A stretch of 64,000 bases of DNA from Fomitopsis serialis (Eukaryota; Basidiomycota; Agaricomycetes; Polyporales; Fomitopsidaceae). The translations under genes were made by a program, and so were the position numbers. Where the stretch lies: NCBI RefSeq assembly GCF_022376445.1, contig NW_025954995.1, positions 186,001-250,000 on the forward strand. Reading direction: 5' to 3'. Shown here one piece after another: positions 53,755-64,000 of the stretch (position 1 is the first letter of the stretch; every line of letters starts with the position of its first letter). The notes under the pieces were generated by a model. That model was not told where the DNA came from. It did not search any database and saw only the letters and a list, made by a program, of their open reading frames with translations.

Positions 53755-55310
53755 CAGCCAGACATTTTGCCGGCCGAGCTTTTGCTTCACCCGACCGGGC
53801 AAGCATTGTCTCGGGCCGAAAAGTTGACCATTTTCTCGGGCCGAAGATTTGAGTACTGCCTCGGGCCGAAGAGTTGGGCATTTTCTCGGGCCGAAGATTT
53901 GGCCGAAGCTCGGCGAAAACAGCCGGGCTGTCGGATTGCCATATACGGAAATTTGGTATTGACTGGTAGTACTTCATTGATAGACTATAGTATCAATTCC
54001 CTAGTGACCAAAGATGTCTAGTTAGGCCAGGATGTGCAAAACAAGATTTACTCACAGGCTTCTTTGCACAGCAAGTTAATCAATTTCTGAAGCCAGTTTT
54101 CTTTTCCCACACTGTTTGACTATCTAGGATGTGTTGTTTCAATGCATAGAGTATATCCCCAACAGGAATAGTCTTATTCTTTGAAGCTGAATACAGGACA
54201 ACAGATAAGGGGCATACAGGTATGGTACCGTGCTGAACAATGTTGACTCCTGCAGCCAATGTACATTCAAAACAATGTTTCACCATCTAGAATAGTTCAT
54301 TTCCTCACAAGGACTCAGTTCTCCAAAGGAATAGTCTTATTCACACAAGCTGAATGTGGTACAGAGTTAAGGGGATCATGCACTCCGGCCGGACCATCTC
54401 CTATGAGGATGAGGATTGGCCGGCCGGACTGTTACCAATGTAAATGTTTCTGTGGCAAGTGCAATGTGCATGCTGGTACAACATTTCAGTGTGACACCCA
54501 GACAGACAATAATCCAAAGTATGTCTCTCACAATATAATGCATATTCACCTTATCTTCATCCCCGAGTTCAGCTTCAAAGAATAAGACTATTCCTTTGGG
54601 AGACTTGCTTGTTGCATTGAAATGTGCTACTCTAGATTGTGGAACATTGTGGGGAAAGCATATTGGCTTCAGGAAGTGAACACAGTATGACATGTATACC
54701 CATACACCCTTGCCTTAACTCTGTACTACATTCAGCTTATGTGAATAAGACTGTTCCTTTGGAGGATTCACTCCCTATGGGTAAATGAACCATCAGAGGT
54801 TGTGAAACAGTGTTTTGAATGTAGATTGTCTGCAGGAGTCAACATTGTTCAGCACGGTACCATACCTGTATGCCCCTTATCTGTTGTCCTGTATTCAGCT
54901 TCAAAGAATAAGACTATTCCTGTTGGGGATATACTCTATGCATTGAAACAACACATCCTAGATAGTCAAACAGTGTGGGAAAAGAAAACTGGCTTCAGAA
55001 ATTGATTAACTTGCTGTGCAAAGAAGCCTGTGAGTAAATCTTGTTTTGCACATCCTGGCCTAACTAGACATCTTTGGTCACTAGGGAATTGATACTATAG
55101 TCTATCAATGAAGTACTACCAGTCAATACCAAATTTCCTTATATGGCAATCCGACAGCCCGGCTGTTTTCACCGAGCTTTGGCCAAATCTTCAGCCCGAG
55201 AAAATGCCCAACTCTTCGGCCCGAGGCAGTACTCAAATCTTCGGCCCGAGACCAAAGACAATGCTTTGCCCATTGGTGAAGCAAACCCTTGGCAGGTGAA
55301 ACATCAGGAA
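53755..55310. repeat. 1.5-kb fold-back: about 530-bp inverted arms around a 0.5-kb centre
   Basis: The left arm (about 53,755-54,290) and right arm (about 54,800-55,310) are near-identical in reverse complement. For example TACTTCATTGATAGACTATA on the left corresponds to TATAGTCTATCAATGAAGTA on the right. A 67-codon frame ending KKTGFRN appears once in each arm, outward to inward. The outer parts contain CTCGGGCCGAAG units spaced about 30 bp. Several AATAAGACTATTCCT-type units, in both orientations, lie in arms and centre. It may be a fold-back transposon or a palindromic duplication. Confidence 0.85.
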
Positions 55311-55723
55311 AAACACTTTCGGCGCCAAATGGTTTGGGATTTTTCCCAATTAGCATGAACTGCGATATGAGCGACAAAGAGCGGTTTATGGCTCACAAAA
55401 CGCGGTTGAGCAGCTCTGCACGCGCTATATCCATGTTAATACGTCCATTCAGCAGTCCTTGACACCACTAAAACTACATATCTGCTTCAGTAGCTACTAT
55501 AAGCACATAATAATTGATTGTACGTCTCAACCGTTCACTACACTTCACAAGCACACTCGTCTCAAGCTATGGGATTTCCACCACATTTTCAAGCACTGTG
55601 AAGAATGTACATCATTTGCGCCTCATTATACTGTACATTGTACATGACTTTTGCGACCCAGAACACTACATGTCTGTACGATACAACCAGTCACGACGTT
55701 ACACAAGCATCTGCCGCCCCTTC

Positions 55724-56807
55724 TCACTCCTCCAAACTGTCGCCGTTCTTCCCCTCTGACTCGCCGCCGCCTTCCCCCGTCTCCGAGCCAGCAGCGGTAG
55801 CGTCCTCGTCCCAGACGCTGGGACACGTCGCGACTTGTTCTTTGTCGATGGTCCACTGCGCGTCGGAGTAGGTCCGCGGGTACTTGAGGTCCGTAGGGCG
55901 CAGGAACTCAAGATGCGGCGAGAAGTTCGCCAGCATCAAGCAGAGAGGCGGTAGAGGGAGGAGCCCGAGGGAATAGTCTTCGGCCTCCTTCCGCGTAACT
56001 AGCACGTCCGTGCGCTTGAAGACGGGGAGCTGGCGGAGGGGGAGAGGGATTCTGATGCGGCCGGCTTTCCAGGTGGTTGCCAGGGCCTGAACCCACGACC
56101 TGCTGTTGAGGTCGTAGTACTCGAATTTGGCCGGCGGGTCGTCCTTACGGCGTTGGCGTTCCCTGTCCCACGGAAGCTCAGGGAACACCTGGGCGGTGAT
56201 GGGCTGACAGAACTTCAGCGTCAGCACGTTCCCAGTCACCTCAGAAATGAGGGGCAGGGACATGGGCAAGCATTCGTCCTATAGTGCGTCCCATAGCGCT
56301 ACCAGTTAGATAAGCGTAGAGAATGCAGGAACATCGAACGTACCTCAGTGAACACCAGCACCTCCACCACCCTCAATTCCTTCTCCTTCCCCTCATCGTC
56401 GGCCTTCAACAACTCCGGTATCATCAGCGGGTGGTAGAAGTCCTTGATGGCCCCCGGGAAGAGCCAGCCCTCCAGCGTCGGAGGGTCCTCGAGCTCTGTC
56501 AACACGTCCAGCAGGGCCTCCCGCTGTTGCATCGCCGGCTGAAGCCAGTACGACACCAGCGTTGGGCACTGTGACGACGGGAATATTGGACACTTGAAAG
56601 GAATATTAGTGTAACCTGAATACAGAAGACGAGGATTATACGCACATAGTCAAAAAGAATGCCGAAGTGTTCGCCCTCCAGGCAGAGAACGGTGATGTGC
56701 TTGATCGTCTTGCGGTGGGGGCAGACGGGGCTGCGTGAGATAATGCTCGAGTTGGAAAGGACTATCTTCGAGGCAAAGAAGAAGACGCGTTTGTCGTAGG
56801 AAGCCAT
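55724..56807 (-). CDS. unknown Agaricomycete-type protein, paralogue A
   Basis: Three exons are likely: MASYDKRVFFFASKIVLSNS with TVLCLEGEHFGILFDY (56,807 to about 56,645), then QREALLDVLTELEDPPTLEG with WLFPGAIKDFYHPLMIPELL (about 56,590-56,345), then MSLPLISEVTGNVLTLKFCQ through HLEFLRPTDLKYP to an acidic Gly/Glu/Ser end (about 56,265-55,724). I do not recognise the family. The neighbouring gene at 57.2-58.3 kb has the same exon plan and shared phrases (LEGWLFPGAIK, TVLCxExEHxGxLFDY, QPIT.Q.F, PLPLR..P.FK), so the pair arose by tandem duplication. Conservation of the frame after divergence argues that both are real genes. Confidence 0.7.
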
Positions 56808-57189
56808 GTCGAGTAGCGAGGTGAGAACGGAGTTGAGAAAGAAGTCGCGTTTGAGTAGTCAAAGATAGTGTTTAGAGGTTGAAGAGCGTGGAATGACGGC
56901 CACAGAGCGTTCGAAATTAAAGTCCCACGAATAGGCGCTCAGCCACAGGCGCCGCACCGAGCACGCTGTACAGCGCGAAGTCGCAGGTAGCTACACAAAA
57001 TGATGAGTAGAGTGAATAGAAATGGATACATACTTTGGTAGTCACTCAGATATCACTGTCTGAAGGTTTCCCAAGTCACGGTAAGCTGAATAGATATTTG
57101 ACGCAGAGTAGTACACGTTGTTCCAGGCTCAGTCTACATTGTACAAGGTAAATTCGTTACTATACTCTACACGCACACGGTCCCACCGC

Positions 57190-58255
57190 TCAAGCAGCCG
57201 CAGCCGCGTCCTCATCCTCCCGCTCTGGGTCAACCTCCCACATCTCATTCCCTTCCTCGCCGAACCCAGGGCAGGTCGCGACGATCCCATCATCGTCAGA
57301 ACCGACCGTCCACTTCGCCTTGACGTACGATGGAAGGTTTTTGAGGCCGCGCGGCCACAAAAACTCGATGTGGGGAATAAAATTGACCTTCATCGAGCAA
57401 ACGGCCGTGATACGCTTACGCCCGAGCGAAAATCCCTCAGGGTATGGCGTGGTCACGAGCGACGCCGGTTTGAAGATCGGGATGTGGCGAAGAGGAAGGG
57501 GGAGGTAAACGGAGTTGTCAATCCACCTCTCGGGTGGCTCGGGGGAGGATGGCAGGCGTTCCCAGGTCCTGTACTTGAGGTTGTACATGTCGAAGGCCTC
57601 GGGCCGGTACCGCAGCGTAGGGTCCCTCCACCAGCAAAGCCCGGTGAAGATCTGGGTGGTGATGGGCTGGCGGAAGAAGAGCCGCAGCCTATCCTTCACG
57701 ACCTCGACGACCAGAGGTATGGACATAGGAGATTCATTCTCCTACAGGCAGGGAACGTGATGGCGGTTAGCTACGCAGACAGAAGAAGGGTGGAAGATCT
57801 GAGATGCACCTTGACGTATACCAGAGCAAGGATAACCCTTAGCTCTCCATCCCCGTTGAGGCTTGCCGGCAACGCCCCCGGCCTGAACGCCGATTTGATG
57901 GCTCCAGGAAAGAGCCATCCCTCGAGCTTGGGAGGGTTCTGGAGACCCTCCAGCGCGTCCCTCAATGCCAACCGTGCGGCCAACTTGGGCTGCACGTAAG
58001 AAGCCTTCATGGGGCAGTCTGACGGGAGACACAGTGGACACTATGGGACGTGAGTCAACGGCCATCATATAACATGTCCCTGTTAGTACTCACATAGTCG
58101 AAAAGGCGCCCCAGGTGCTCCTTCTCCATGCAGAGCACGGTGACATGTGATATCACCTTGTTCTCCGGGCATTGTCGAGCATAGGCGATGTCTTCGAACG
58201 GCCGGATGTACTGCCAGACGAGTTTGTAGAGCTCGTGGTCGATCACGTAGGACAT
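57190..58255 (-). CDS. unknown protein, paralogue B of the upstream tandem pair
   Basis: The exon plan matches paralogue A: MSYVIDHELYKLVWQYIRPF with VTVLCMEKEHLGRLFDY, then MKASYVQPKLAARLALRDAL with PPKLEGWLFPGAIKSAFRPG, then MSIPLVVEVVKDRLRLFFRQ with YLPLPLRHIPIFK and HIEFLWPRGLKN. The end is acidic with a run of Ala. At the amino-acid level A and B look about one-third identical by eye. Function unknown; no signal peptide or obvious membrane helix. Confidence 0.7.
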
Positions 58256-58399
58256 GATGGAGAGTGTGAGATGAGCGAATAGAGTGAATGAAGAGCGAGT
58301 GGGAGTTCTTGAAGAGCGACAAGAGTGTGGAATGACAGCCGCAGCAAGTTGAAAAGCTCCCATGTACAGGCGCCCGACTGCAGCCACACTGAGCGCGCG

Positions 58400-59440
58400 G
58401 TATTGAAGAAACTAACGGCAGAGAATTGTGGACGCAGTAGATACATTTCAATCATCAGTAAAGTAATACAATTATACATGTTCTTGCCAGATGTAACGAC
58501 CCAGTTCACACCCGCAGATACGCTGTATCCAATCTCTATTCAAGAGAAGTCTACAGACTATGTGTATCGTTAGGCAGTGATTAAAGGGTAGTTGGAGACT
58601 ACAGGAAGTGCGCTGGCGCGCCATACGAGGGGAGTACAAACAGAAGCAAACAGCATATAGATAAGATATCCCATATCGGGTAGGTGGTGATGACATCCAA
58701 ATAGGCCCGTTACACTCTCCCCCACTGGACTCGTCTCACGAGTCCCAGCAAAAGACAATGAAGATAACATACTATGCTTGTCTTCTTGTAGCAGAGTACT
58801 CACATCAGGTCCAGGTAGGATAGACTGTGGGCCAGGTCTCGGAACACAGTAATCCATGTGGCATCCACAGGGTCTCTGTGAATTAACCACATCCCAAACG
58901 GACCTGAAGTAGAGCAGTCCATGTAGTGAACATCCCAAATGGATGTACACAGCATGATCTCATCGGGGTTGAGTATGTTCAACCATCGATGGTAGAACAT
59001 ACTGCAACAGGTATGAGAAGACATACAAGGAGAGAAAACATACTATATCGTGCCAGCATACTACTTGCCTGCACCTGAACATCCAACAAGTTCAGGAATG
59101 CAGGTAGTCTCGAAGAAAGAAGAACATGGCACGACCACGAGAGGGGTCTACATCCACAACATCCTCTCGCACACACAAGGTTGAACCCTCGTGTACACGA
59201 TGGGTGGTGGGAAATGGTCTCGCCATGTACATTGAGGACAGAACTCAACGTACTCGACGAGCACATGGTGTAGACACCTCGATCAACGTGCTTCCGTGCG
59301 CATTGATCACGGTCGTCGCGAGAGATGAAGCCGCGGGTATGACATGTGTCGCATGTGCTTCGGTACATGGGCTCGACGTATACACTGAGCGAGATGCTCG
59401 ATGTACGCGACGAGCGAGCCATGGTGGGCGAAATGGACAC
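58400..59440. other. no gene recognised
   Basis: Short frames only. A minus-strand frame at 58,570-58,950 is Ser/Cys/Gly-mixed without a domain. This is probably the 3' flank of the repetitive region to the right and the 5' flank of paralogue B. Confidence 0.35.
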
Positions 59441-59441
59441 G

Positions 59442-62400
59442 TCAGTCGTGCCCGATCGCGCGCCGACTGTGTCGCAGCGGATCGCAGGACATGGTCACTG
59501 TGATGACATGCCCGTTGACCATGCGAACCCGCACCTCTACCGTGTCGCTGACCATAGTAGTTGCAACAGACATGTTGGACGCGCTCTCGGGTACGTCCGA
59601 CATGTTGTTGTTGCTGCGGTCGGCGATGACGACGAGCATTGAGCTCGTCGTACTGCATAGCGGCGACGAGGGAGGTAGCGGCGGCGGCAAGAGGACAGGC
59701 GGCGGCGGTACGGTCCCTTCCCCCTCCTCCGTCTTGATTTTAACACCAGCATGAATTATAGTGACCGACGAGGTCACCATAGCTCCATGTAATGGTGTAG
59801 GTGGTAGTAGTCCGGGTACTTCGCAGAGTACACCGGGGGAGGTACACTTCTTCGTAGCATTGCGCACGTCGAGCCAGCTACTGCTCGACGTACCCAATGT
59901 TCGGAGTACGTTTGATGGTTGGAATGCGCCCGCGGTACTCGAATGTACGTTGCGCACGCGCACGGTCACATCCCTGTGCGTACGGCGGTCGGCATTGATT
60001 GCGGGATGAGTATCGCCGCGATGTTGAGGTGGACGCGATGTGTCCAACCTGAAGGTTGTCGACGTAGGCTTGGTTATCGAGTACGACGAGGTCAATACAT
60101 CCAGCAGTTTGGGTGTACTGTGCCTCGTCGGCTGCTCGACGACTCGCCCAGTCGACGTGGAGGTTGACGGAGTGCGCACGCACGAGATCGTATCTTCGTA
60201 CGTGCGGCGCGTACCCGACACATACCGACTCGACGTAGGTGCATTGAGGTCAAGCTTGCGTTTGAGCAGCTCTTCGCCATCGAGGCGGCTTGTACTGGAC
60301 GCCGAGACCTTGGTGGTCCGTGCGTCAGGCGACAGTTCTGATTGCAGAACTATAGACGGGGCTTCGTGCTTGCACCGATCTTCATCATCAGCACGGCCTG
60401 CGATGGACGCTGAGTCCTTGCTGGTCCGTGCGCCAGGTGGAATGTCCAGCTGCAGGACCGTCGACAGGCCTTCCGAGCATGGCGAAGCCAGTACATCTAG
60501 AGATCTGGATGTACTGCACTTCACGTCTTCCTGCTCGTCCTGGTTGACGGTGCCGAGCGTGCACGTTGTCGATGTTGAAGCGGCAATTGAGGTCGACGAG
60601 CCTGTCGACGAGCTTATGAGCACGTCGATAGTGGCGTCGCCGATGCCGGTCGTCTCGTCGGTGGAGATGGACTTGAACACACGCGAGGTCGATTCCTCGT
60701 ACGTGCGGCCGGTATCCGATGTGTAGCAACTCGACGCAGACACGTCGAGGTCGGCCTTGCGTAAGCTTGGGTCTTTTTCATTGACACGGCCTGCAAGGGA
60801 CGTAAAGTCCTTGCGGGTCCGTGTGCCAGATGTTGTCGAAGCGGATGCGGACAGCGATGTTGATGAACTGGTCGACGTGCTTCTGAGCGCGTCGACCACG
60901 TCATCGTTGCGTGTGTTGACCTCGCCGTGTACAGTGAGCAAGGGGCTCGCCGTACTCGACGATGGTGTCTTGACAGCGTAGGAGGACGCGCCGGACATGT
61001 GCGATCGCATGCCGATGGCGTCGCTTGACGGGGCGTTGACCGAGAGGAGCTTGTGCCTTGACGAGCTAGGCGTGGCCAACGTGCTTCTGAATACGTCGGC
61101 GACGGCCTGGTCGCAAGGTTCGAACTCGTCGTGTACGCAGAACGACGAGCTCAACGTAGGCGACGGTCGTGTCTTCATGATTGAATGGGATGCGCCGGTC
61201 GTGCTTGATTGCACACCGATCGCATCGCGGGGCGCGGTCTCCGATATGTAGGTTGACGTACTGTGCACGCACAAGGTCGAGTACACAGCAGACGTGCTCG
61301 GTACGCTCTTGCATGCGTCCGACAGGTAGCTGTTGTCGCGCGTAGGACCCACGATAAGCGGCGAGCTCATCGTGTAATACCCAAGCTGCAGCGTTGGAGA
61401 CGAGGTCGATGTGCTGGGCTTGCACGTCGTCGGCACAGCAGCAGTCTCCGACGTAGGCGGACCCATCGACATGCTTCTGAGCGCGTCGATGGGGTACCGC
61501 CAATGTCGGAGGTCTTGACGGCGGAAGCAGACGCCTGAGAGTGTACACCACACGCATTGCTGTGGCCATTGGTCTCACCGAGTGCGTTGAGCGACGAGCT
61601 CTGCGTGTTCGATGGACCTGTCTTGACAGCCTGCGTGGGCGAATCTGCCTTTTGCATTGTCGAAGTAGTAGCAGAGATCGATGCGGATGAGTCGATCGAC
61701 GTGCTCAAGGGTACGTCGATGGCGACATCATCGCGAACGTTGGCCTCGCCGTGTACGGTGAGCGAGGTGCTCGCCGTACGAGACGAGTATGTCTTGCTTG
61801 AGAATATGTACCGCGCACGTCCGAGGTCGACTCCTCGTGCGTGCGGCAGGTATCCGACTGATGAGAAGCTGGTACTTCCTCCTCCGACTTGGGTGCAGAC
61901 CGTTTTGGGTCTTGCTCGTCGATCGAGGAATCCTGCGCCTGCGAGGTCGGCTCCTGGTGTGCGTGGACTGGGGCTTGATCGCGTAATGCGGGCGGCCTGT
62001 ACCGCTCGTACGAGCTCGAACGATACGGCTCGTTTTGCGCACGAGTCACGGTACTGGAGGATGGGGCTGCCGACGAAGTCAGTACATCCTTCGAGTTGGA
62101 TGTACTGTCCTTCGCTGAGCACTCGTCCATCGTAGTCGGATCCTTGATGCTGGACGACACGGCCAGCGTCGACTCGGGAGACTTACATTCCGTTGACATT
62201 GAGGCAGTCAACATGCTTCTGAACGCGTCGACTGCAGCCTTGTCACCGGTGTTGATCTCGCCGGATACGTTGAGCAACGAGCTCTCCGTATGCGGTGATG
62301 TCTTGAAGACAGGTGTGGGCGAGTCTGCCTCTCGCGATGTCGAACCAGTGGCAGACGTCAATGCGGATGAGCCGATCGACGTGCTCAAAGGTACGTCGAT

Positions 62401-62757
62401 GGCGGCATCATCGCAAGCGTTGGGCTCGCTATGTACGGTGAGTGAGAGACTCGCCGTACTCGACGAGTATGCCTTGACCATGGTGTCGGACGCGTCGGTC
62501 GTGTTGGATCGTACGCCGATCGCGTCGCTGGACCAAGTCTTGGCGATGTTCTTGTACCTTGACGAAGGAGGCGTCGTCGACGTGCTTCTGAGTACGTCGA
62601 CGATGACCTGGTCATGGTTGTGAGTCTCAGTCTTGGAGGCGGAGGTGGATGTGCCAAACGTGCTCGATCGCACGCTGGTCGCATCGCTGGACGCAGCGAG
62701 CCTCACAGATACACCAGGTACCGACGAACTGATCGACGTGCTTTTCTGTACGTCCAT
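59442..62757 (-). pseudogene. Ser/Thr-rich repetitive coding region with frame breaks
   Basis: Two long minus-strand frames (61,705-62,757 and 59,442-61,553), bridged by a third at 61,367-62,122, encode diverged repeats. A typical unit has SDAIGxRSxxSGAS, VKTxSSSTASxLLTVHGE, then DDxxxDxLRSTSTSSS, with length about 65-70 residues. The last part is Pro-rich and ends VIADRSNNNMSD, VRVRMVNGHVITVTMS. No family was recognised. The frame breaks between segments could be small introns, decay or assembly error. The antisense strand also has long frames because of the biased composition; these are shadows. Confidence 0.45.
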
Positions 62758-64000
62758 CGGAGTCCGTCGTGTAGTACCTGTATATCTCGTGTCTTGAGAC
62801 TCGTAATGAGAACCGTGGGCGGTCCTTCCCCCTCCTCCGAAGTTGGAAAAAGAAAAGGAATAATACAGTGTACGTCGAGCGAGCTGTTGCTCGACGTACC
62901 CAGTACATGAGGTTTGAAATACGCGGCGAGCACGTTAGGGCGTGCGTTGCACGCGTTGCTAGGCTCATCGACAGTGAGCGCGTCAAGCCTCGAGCTCGGC
63001 GTGCTCTCTGTACGAAGAGCAAGTGTTGTAGTAAATGAAGAAGACGCGTCGATCGTGCTAGTCTGCACATCGAACACGTCGTGCGTCGTGACGCCGCTGA
63101 GCTCGTTAGCCAGCGCGTCGCACGCGTTACGACACTCGACGGCGACCAGTACATCGAACCTGGAGCTCGACATACTTGTCGCACGAAGAGTGGATGTTGC
63201 AATTGAAGGATGAGACGCGCCGGTCGTGCTTGGCGGCATGCCGGACACGTCGTGCATCGTGACGGCGCTGAGTTCGCTAGCCAGGCCGTTACGAGGGACT
63301 GCTACCCATGTAGGGTCACGAATGGATGGTGCCGCGAGCTCAAGGCTCGTGGTACTATCCACTGGCTTGGGCAGCAGACACATAGCCGTTGAAACGGGAG
63401 TCCGACTATCACAGACAGTGGGTGCATCGAGCCTCAAGCTCGTTGTACTCCCTGCGTAACGCGCGGATGTTGCTATGAAAGGATAAGAATTAGAAGTAAA
63501 AGACGCGTCGGTCATGCTCGATTGCATGCCGAACACGTCGTGCGTTGTGACGCCGCTGAGCTCGTTAGCCAGCGCGTCGAACGGATACGGTGGCTCCGTG
63601 AGGTCGCCAACACCGGGTGCAGCGAGCTCAATGCTCGTTGTACCATGCGTTGGTGTGGGCACCGGACGTGAAAACATCGAGATGGAATCTTGAGGAATCG
63701 CGGCGAACACGCTTGACGGTGCATCGCGCGCGTCCCAAGACTCGGCTGCGTGCACGTCGGGCGGAGGGCTCGACGTACGCATAGCGCGAAATGGTAGAGA
63801 AGAAGAAAAGGACGACCCGGTAGATCTAGCGTGTTCTCCGGGCGCGTCGCTACGCCAAGTAGGGGCGTGTTGGATGGCGATGAGCGCGGACGGAAGTGCG
63901 TCGCTCGCATCCAGAAAGAAAGCATCGGGGGATACATCGAGCGACAGGCTCGACGTATCCGCCGCGTGCGGTGGTAAGGAAACAGAAGGAGACGGCCTGG
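62703..64000 (-). CDS. Ser/Thr/Pro-rich repeat protein, partial (5' end beyond the window)
   Basis: The frame is open from the window edge down to a stop at 62,703. Repeats of about 55-60 residues contain ANELSGVTTHDVFGMQSS, TDAS, and SSRLDALTV...NACDALA. Four or so copies lie at 62.9-63.75 kb. A phrase EEGEG followed by PP near its end also occurs near the end of the 59.4-61.5 kb frame, so the whole 59.4-64 kb stretch is probably one repeat-built locus. No signal peptide can be judged as the start is missing. Function unknown. Confidence 0.5.
   Translation of the reverse strand, partial: RPSPSVSLPPHAADTSSLSLDVSPDAFFLDASDALPSALIAIQHAPTWRSDAPGEHARSTGSSFSSSLPFRAMRTSSPPPDVHAAESWDARDAPSSVFAAIPQDSISMFSRPVPTPTHGTTSIELAAPGVGDLTEPPYPFDALANELSGVTTHDVFGMQSSMTDASFTSNSYPFIATSARYAGSTTSLRLDAPTVCDSRTPVSTAMCLLPKPVDSTTSLELAAPSIRDPTWVAVPRNGLASELSAVTMHDVSGMPPSTTGASHPSIATSTLRATSMSSSRFDVLVAVECRNACDALANELSGVTTHDVFDVQTSTIDASSSFTTTLALRTESTPSSRLDALTVDEPSNACNARPNVLAAYFKPHVLGTSSNSSLDVHCIIPFLFPTSEEGEGPPTVLITSLKTRDIQVLHDGLRWTYRKARRSVRRYLVYL

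Noticed and set aside
60040..60726. A 228-codon plus-strand frame
   Set aside because: It is antisense to the repetitive minus-strand coding region and mirrors its repeat units, so it looks like a shadow frame.

Overview
The window reads as nuclear DNA of a filamentous basidiomycete, probably an Agaricomycete. The genes carry many short GT-AG introns of about 50-60 bp, the coding DNA is fairly GC-rich, and the retroelement present is an endonuclease-less Penelope-like element (Coprina type) with a hammerhead ribozyme. I cannot name a species from sequence alone.

Region 1 (1-12,650) is ordinary gene-dense euchromatin in alternating divergent and convergent pairs: COX12 <-> PRP18, JJJ1 <-> TIM13, WRAP73 <-> COX10, then ZNF830 tail-to-tail with COX10. 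Four of the seven genes serve mitochondria or cytochrome oxidase (COX12, COX10, TIM13) or ribosome maturation (JJJ1); the others serve splicing (PRP18, ZNF830) and spindle or centrosome function (WRAP73).

Region 2 (12,700-36,600) is a CpG-poor, decayed, AT-rich stretch split by GC-rich mobile DNA. The main object is a 14.8-kb element (19,847-34,692) bounded by 42-bp terminal inverted repeats that match at 41 of 42 positions. It carries two very large, co-oriented, intron-rich genes that I do not recognise as any known transposase. The first has a ParB/DndB-like GQHR motif. The element and an adjoining related unit (about 15.2-19.6 kb, with a Zn2Cys6-like gene and a coiled-coil gene) are studded with about 30 copies of a 33-37 bp palindrome (TTACCCGCACTCGCG and its complement). 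These sit in the termini, between genes, and inside three introns. Arm sequences change in matched pairs, so the palindrome itself appears to be conserved. A ParB-like protein together with many palindromic sites is the best candidate for an undescribed system.

Region 3 (37,300-42,400) holds long inverted and tandem repeats, a hammerhead ribozyme, degenerate TTAGGG-like repeats and an intact 1,039-codon Penelope-like reverse transcriptase gene without a GIY-YIG domain. This is the layout of telomere-associated Coprina elements.

Region 4 (42,400-64,000) is repeat-rich and gene-poor: strand-biased C/T minisatellites, a solo LTR with a 5-bp target duplication, a 1.5-kb fold-back repeat, a tandem pair of unknown paralogues (55.7-58.3 kb), and a long Ser/Thr-rich repetitive coding region that runs off the right edge.

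A technical caution covers the whole window. About a dozen apparent -1 frameshifts, including two in conserved PRP18, can each be explained by one missing base, most of them in a short G or C run. They may be assembly errors, so the large element's genes should not be called dead on that basis.
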